Positions 60,363 to 64,000 of a stretch of DNA of 64,000 nt are shown here, one piece after another. Source of the DNA: Brevundimonas sp. (GTDB taxonomy: Bacteria; Pseudomonadota; Alphaproteobacteria; Caulobacterales; Caulobacteraceae); assembly GCF_013912005.1 (NCBI RefSeq), contig NZ_JACESB010000003.1, positions 62,001-126,000 of the forward strand, written 5' to 3'. A program made the position numbers and the translations under genes. A model generated the notes under the pieces. It was given only the letters and a program-made list of their open reading frames with translations. It searched no databases and was not told where the DNA came from. The stretch's first letter is position 1; every line of letters begins with the position of its first letter.

Positions 60363-60716
60363 ATGGCTCGTGTGACCCGCGGCGTGACCTCCCACGCCAA
60401 GCACAAGAAGGTCCTGAAGCAGGCGAAGGGCTTCTACGGCCGTCGCAAGAACACCATCCGCGCCGCCAAGGCCGCGGTGGACCGCGCCGGGCAATACGCC
60501 TACCGCGACCGCCGCACCAAGAAGCGCAACTTCCGCGCCCTGTGGATCCAGCGCATCAACGCCGCCGCCCGCCTGGAAGGCTTCACCTACAGCCAGTTCA
60601 TCCACGGCCTGGGCAAGGCCGGCATCGAGCTGGACCGCAAGGTGCTCGCCGCCATGGCCGCCGACGAGGCCGCCTTCAAGGCGGTCGCCGACAAGGTCCG
60701 CGCCGCCCTGGCGTAA
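60363..60716 (+). CDS. rplT: 50S ribosomal protein L20
   Basis: 117 residues. [29 protein letters not shown] at the N-terminus is the rRNA-binding arm; [21 protein letters not shown] is the C-terminal domain. It is needed for early 50S assembly. Confidence 0.98.
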   Translation: MARVTRGVTSHAKHKKVLKQAKGFYGRRKNTIRAAKAAVDRAGQYAYRDRRTKKRNFRALWIQRINAAARLEGFTYSQFIHGLGKAGIELDRKVLAAMAADEAAFKAVADKVRAALA

Positions 60717-60739
60717 GCTTTTCCGGCGACGGAAGACGC

Positions 60740-60772
60740 AAAAGCCCCCCGGCGCGCGCCGGGGGGCTTTTT
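60740..60772 (+). terminator. Intrinsic terminator of rpmI-rplT
   Basis: AAAAGCCCCCCGGC pairs perfectly with GCCGGGGGGCTTTT around a GCGC loop, ending in five T residues. Confidence 0.95.
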
Positions 60773-60805
60773 GCTTTCCGCCGCAGCCGCTAGACGACAG
60801 CCGAC

Positions 60806-61882
60806 ATGACCGACCTCGCCCAGCTCGAACTCGACCTGATCAACGCCATAGGGGCGGCGGAGACCGCCGCCGCCGTCGAGGAACTGCGCGTCGCGGCGCT
60901 CGGCAAGCAGGGCTCGATCTCCGGCCTGCTCAAGGGCATGGGCGCGATGAGCCCCGAGGAGCGGCGCGAGCGGGGCCCGATGATCAACGGCCTGCGCGAC
61001 CGGGTCTCGGCGGCGCTGGCGGCGAGAAAGGCCGAGCTGGAGGCCGCCGAGCTGGACGCGCGGCTGAAGGCCGAACACGTCGACCTGAGCCTGCCGGCGC
61101 GGCCGCGCCGCAAGGGCGGCGTGCACCCGACCATGCAGGTGATGGACGAGATGATCGCCATCTTCGCCGACATGGGCTTCGCGGTGGCGGAAGGCCCGGA
61201 CATCGAGGACGACTTCCACAACTTCACCGCCCTGAACTTCCCGCCCAAGCACCCGGCGCGGGAGATGCACGACACCTTCTTCCTGCGGCCCGATCCGGAG
61301 ACCGGCGAGCGCAAGGTGCTGCGCACCCACACCAGCCCGGTGCAGGTGCGCACCATGATGTCGCAGACGCCGCCGATCCGGATCATCGCGCCGGGCCGGA
61401 CCTTCCGGAAGGACTCCGACGCCACCCACACCCCGATGTTCCACCAGGTCGAGGGGCTGGTGATCGACCGGGGCGTCCACATGGGCCACCTGAAGTGGAC
61501 GCTGGAGACCTTCGTCGCCCGCTTCTTCGAGGTCGACGACGTCGACGCCCGCTTCCGGCCGCACCACTTCCCGTTCACCGAGCCGTCGGCCGAGATGGAC
61601 ATCCGCTGCGACCGCTCCGGCGGCGAGCTGAAGCTGAACCAGGGCGACAGCTGGATGGAGATCCTCGGCTGCGGGATGGTGCATCCGAAAGTGCTCCGCA
61701 ACTGCGGCCTCGATCCGGACGAGTACCAGGGCTTCGCCTTCGGCATGGGCGTGGATCGCCTGGCCATGCTGAAGTACGGCATCCCCGACCTGCGCCCGAT
61801 GTTCGAGGCCGACACCCGGTGGCTGGCCCACTACGGCTTCTCCGCCTTCGCCGCTCCCAACTCCGCCAGCGGCCTGAGCTGA
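60806..61882 (+). CDS. pheS: Phenylalanine-tRNA ligase alpha subunit
   Basis: 358 residues. A coiled-coil N-terminal arm (about 1-90) is followed by the class II catalytic core: [10 protein letters not shown], motif 2 with [40 protein letters not shown] and [14 protein letters not shown], ending [14 protein letters not shown]. It charges tRNA-Phe with PheT as an alpha2beta2 tetramer. Confidence 0.98.
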   Translation: MTDLAQLELDLINAIGAAETAAAVEELRVAALGKQGSISGLLKGMGAMSPEERRERGPMINGLRDRVSAALAARKAELEAAELDARLKAEHVDLSLPARPRRKGGVHPTMQVMDEMIAIFADMGFAVAEGPDIEDDFHNFTALNFPPKHPAREMHDTFFLRPDPETGERKVLRTHTSPVQVRTMMSQTPPIRIIAPGRTFRKDSDATHTPMFHQVEGLVIDRGVHMGHLKWTLETFVARFFEVDDVDARFRPHHFPFTEPSAEMDIRCDRSGGELKLNQGDSWMEILGCGMVHPKVLRNCGLDPDEYQGFAFGMGVDRLAMLKYGIPDLRPMFEADTRWLAHYGFSAFAAPNSASGLS

Positions 61883-61884
61883 TC

Positions 61885-62277
61885 ATGACCGAGCTTTCTC
61901 CCCTCCCTCCGCTCGAGCCGCTGGGCGACGGCCCCGTGTACGCCGACCGCCACATCTGGCTGCCCCAGTTGTTCGCCGAACACATGCGGCGGGGGGCGCC
62001 GAAGATCGTCGGCAAGACGTTCGAAGGGTGCCGGTTCGAGGGCCCGGCGGTGCTGCTCGCCCTCAACGGCAACACCTTCTCGGCCTGCAACATGGGAGAG
62101 GCCGGCGGAGACGTGCGCAACCTGCTGCTCGCCCCGGTCGGCCCCCGCAAGGTGGTGGGCGCGATCCCGGTGGAGAACTGCGTGTTCCGGAACTGCGCCT
62201 TCTACATGGTGGGCTTCACGGGGGCCGAGGCCTTTCTCAAGCAGTTCCACCAGGTGGTCGGGGAGCCGCGCGCGTGA
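61885..62277 (+). CDS. Conserved-looking protein of unknown function between pheS and pheT
   Basis: 130 residues starting 2 nt after pheS and overlapping the pheT GTG by 4 nt, so it is embedded in the pheST operon. Sequence: [49 protein letters not shown], then [24 protein letters not shown]. Cys and Phe spaced about every five residues ([23 protein letters not shown]) recall short beta-helix/pentapeptide-like folds. No signal peptide. I do not know its function. Confidence 0.85.
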   Translation: MTELSPLPPLEPLGDGPVYADRHIWLPQLFAEHMRRGAPKIVGKTFEGCRFEGPAVLLALNGNTFSACNMGEAGGDVRNLLLAPVGPRKVVGAIPVENCVFRNCAFYMVGFTGAEAFLKQFHQVVGEPRA

Positions 62278-64000
62278 AGTTCACCCTCTCCTGGCTGAAG
62301 GAACATCTCGACACGACGGCGGAAGCCGCCGCCGTGGCCGACGCCATGACCATGGCCGGGCTCGAGGTCGAGGAGGTCCACGACCCGGTGGCGGCGCTGG
62401 CGCCGTTCACGGTGGCGAGGATCGTCTCGGCCGCGCGCCATCCAAACGCCGACCGGCTGCAGGTCTGCCAGGTCGAAACGGTGGACGGCCTGAAGGAAAT
62501 CGTCTGCGGCGCGCCGAACGCGCGCGCGGGCCTGACGACGATCTATGCGCCCATCGGCGCCTTCGTGCCGGGGCTCGGCGTCACCCTGGTCGAAAAGCCG
62601 GTGCGCGGGGTCGTCTCGCACGGCATGCTCTGCTCGGCCGCCGAGCTGCAGCTGTCCGCGGAGAGCGACGGCATCCTCGAACTGTCTGACGACCTGCAGG
62701 TCGGCCAGCCGGCGGCGGGCGTGTTCGGGGCCGAGCCGGTCATCGACTTCGAGGTCACCCCCAACCGGGCCGACTGGCTGGGCGTCGCCGGCATCGCGCG
62801 GGACCTCGCGGCGGCGGGCGTGGGAACGCTGAAGACGCCGGCCATCGAGCCGGTGGCCGGAACCTTCCCCTGCCCGGTTTCGGTGCGCCTCGAGGCGCCG
62901 GAAATGTGCCCGGTGTTCGCCGGCCGGCTGATCCGCGGCGTCCGGAACGGCCCCTCCCCGGCCTGGCTGCAGCACCGGCTGACGGCGATCGGCCTCAGGC
63001 CGATCAACCGCCTGGTCGACGTGACCAACCTGATCTCCTGGGACCGGGCGCGCCCGCTCCACGTCTACGACATGGCGAAGCTGGTCGGATCCGAAATCGT
63101 CGTCCGCGGCGGTCAGGTGTCGGAGGGCGCCGAGCACATCGCGGCCGGCACGCCCGAGAACCTGATCGCGCTCGACGGCAGGACCTACGCCCTCGACCCC
63201 TCGATGTGCGTCATCGCCGATGCGGGCGGCGAACGGCCGATCGGGCTGGGCGGCGTGATGGGCGGCGAGTCCACCGGCTGCTCGGACGAGACCGTCGACG
63301 TCTTCATCGAGAGCGCCTGGTTCGACCCGCTGGTCACCGCCCAGACCGGGCGGGTCCTGACGATCAATTCCGACGCCCAGTACCGTTTCGCGCGGGGAGT
63401 CGATCCCGCCTCGGTCGTTCCGGGGCTCGAGCTGGCCACCCGGCTGATCCTCGACCTGTGCGGCGGCGAGCCGTCGGAGATCGTGGTGGCGGGCGAGGCG
63501 CCCGCCGACCCGGCCGCCGTCGCCTTCGACCCGGGCCGCGTCGGCGCCCTGACCGGCCTGTCGCTGAGTGACGACCGCGTCGCCGGGATCCTCGCCCGGC
63601 TCGGCTTCGAGGTCGTGCGGGGAACCCCGTGGACGGTGACCCCGCCCTCGTGGCGGCGCGACGTGGAGGGCCCGGCCGATCTCGTCGAGGAGATCGCCCG
63701 CATCGAGGGCTACGGCGAACTGCCGTCGACGCCCCTGCCCGACCTCGGCGCCCCGGCGAAGGGCGTGCTCAATCCGCGGCAGGCGCGGGTGCGGACCGCC
63801 CGCCGCGCCCTGGCCGCGCTGGGCTATGCGGAGGCGGTGACCTGGTCGTTCACGAAACGGTCGACGGCGGCGCTGTTCGGCGGCGGAAGCGAGCGCCTGG
63901 CGCTCGAGAACCCGATCGCCGCCGACCTCGACTGCATGCGGCCCTCGGCCCTGCCCAACCTCATCGAGGCGGCGGCGCGCAACGCCGCTCGCGGCCATCC
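62274..64000 (+). CDS. pheT: Phenylalanine-tRNA ligase beta subunit, 3' end cut by window edge
   Basis: The first 575 residues are visible out of about 800. [25 protein letters not shown], the tRNA-binding (OB) domain with [10 protein letters not shown] and [10 protein letters not shown]..., [14 protein letters not shown], then the editing B3/B4 region and the start of the catalytic-like domain. It starts at GTG 62274, coupled to the upstream ORF. The last third is outside the window. Confidence 0.97.
   Translation, partial: MKFTLSWLKEHLDTTAEAAAVADAMTMAGLEVEEVHDPVAALAPFTVARIVSAARHPNADRLQVCQVETVDGLKEIVCGAPNARAGLTTIYAPIGAFVPGLGVTLVEKPVRGVVSHGMLCSAAELQLSAESDGILELSDDLQVGQPAAGVFGAEPVIDFEVTPNRADWLGVAGIARDLAAAGVGTLKTPAIEPVAGTFPCPVSVRLEAPEMCPVFAGRLIRGVRNGPSPAWLQHRLTAIGLRPINRLVDVTNLISWDRARPLHVYDMAKLVGSEIVVRGGQVSEGAEHIAAGTPENLIALDGRTYALDPSMCVIADAGGERPIGLGGVMGGESTGCSDETVDVFIESAWFDPLVTAQTGRVLTINSDAQYRFARGVDPASVVPGLELATRLILDLCGGEPSEIVVAGEAPADPAAVAFDPGRVGALTGLSLSDDRVAGILARLGFEVVRGTPWTVTPPSWRRDVEGPADLVEEIARIEGYGELPSTPLPDLGAPAKGVLNPRQARVRTARRALAALGYAEAVTWSFTKRSTAALFGGGSERLALENPIAADLDCMRPSALPNLIEAAARNAARGH

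Overview
The window is a 64 kb stretch of a high-GC alphaproteobacterial chromosome, very probably from the Caulobacterales and closest in feel to Brevundimonas. The grounds are the strong G/C bias at third codon positions, the System I cytochrome c maturation genes, the ftsY-yciB pair, infC with an AUU-type start and the N-terminus typical of alphaproteobacteria, and the many small secreted or lipoprotein paralogues. This assignment is inference; there is no 16S rRNA gene here. I saw no tRNA, rRNA, IS element, prophage or CRISPR array. It is a housekeeping region with accessory islands.

Layout. 1-4.5 kb: a short-chain dehydrogenase (cut by the window edge), a YkvA-like protein, a quinone oxidoreductase, an isoaspartyl peptidase, two tandem lipoproteins and a DUF4431-like protein. 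4.5-12.1 kb: acnA, divergent from ccmA-ccmB; two opposite-strand genes (PhnA-like, S41 peptidase) then split these from ccmC-ccmD-ccmG. 12-19.1 kb: secreted proteins, an APH-type kinase with glpK, a threonine dehydratase with a MaoC hydratase, and an alpha/beta hydrolase. 19.1-23 kb: an amino-sugar gene pair (Gfo/Idh/MocA oxidoreductase and DegT aminotransferase), divergent from a GmhB-like phosphatase and a hydrolase. 23-27.4 kb: nadE, ftsY, yciB and a MarR regulator with a Lys/Ala tail. 27.4-35.1 kb: two tandem prolyl-oligopeptidase-family enzymes, mutM and an OPT transporter. 35.1-42.2 kb: a GT39 glycosyltransferase with a PAP2 phosphatase, typA, an envelope protein, a GlsB-like membrane protein, an XRE regulator and a HisN-like phosphatase. 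42.2-48.6 kb: a lipase with two exported methyltransferase-like paralogues, a heat-shock Hsp20 unit, a pentapeptide-repeat protein, an orphan RibD-type deaminase and gpmA. 48.7-57.9 kb: a sugar-nucleotide block (phosphomannomutase/phosphoglucomutase, glmM divergent from glmS, galU), a YeiH transporter, two 77-residue lipoproteins, a hydrolase and a GT9 glycosyltransferase. 58-64 kb: infC, an MFS transporter, rpmI-rplT, pheS, a small conserved-looking gene and pheT (cut by the edge).

How the genes work together. glmS, glmM, galU, the phosphomannomutase/phosphoglucomutase, the aminotransferase/oxidoreductase pair, the GmhB-like phosphatase and the GT9 and GT39 enzymes point to envelope polysaccharide and lipopolysaccharide synthesis. 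infC, rpmI, rplT, pheS and pheT are the classic translation cluster, here split by an MFS gene and carrying an extra ORF between pheS and pheT. The Hsp20 gene has a sigma-32-like promoter and a ROSE-like RNA thermometer.

The least explained signals are: a family of 7-bp tandem repeats at four intergenic sites, two of them arranged as facing inverted arrays; the exported methyltransferase-like pair; the paired small lipoproteins; and the MarR protein with a histone-like tail.
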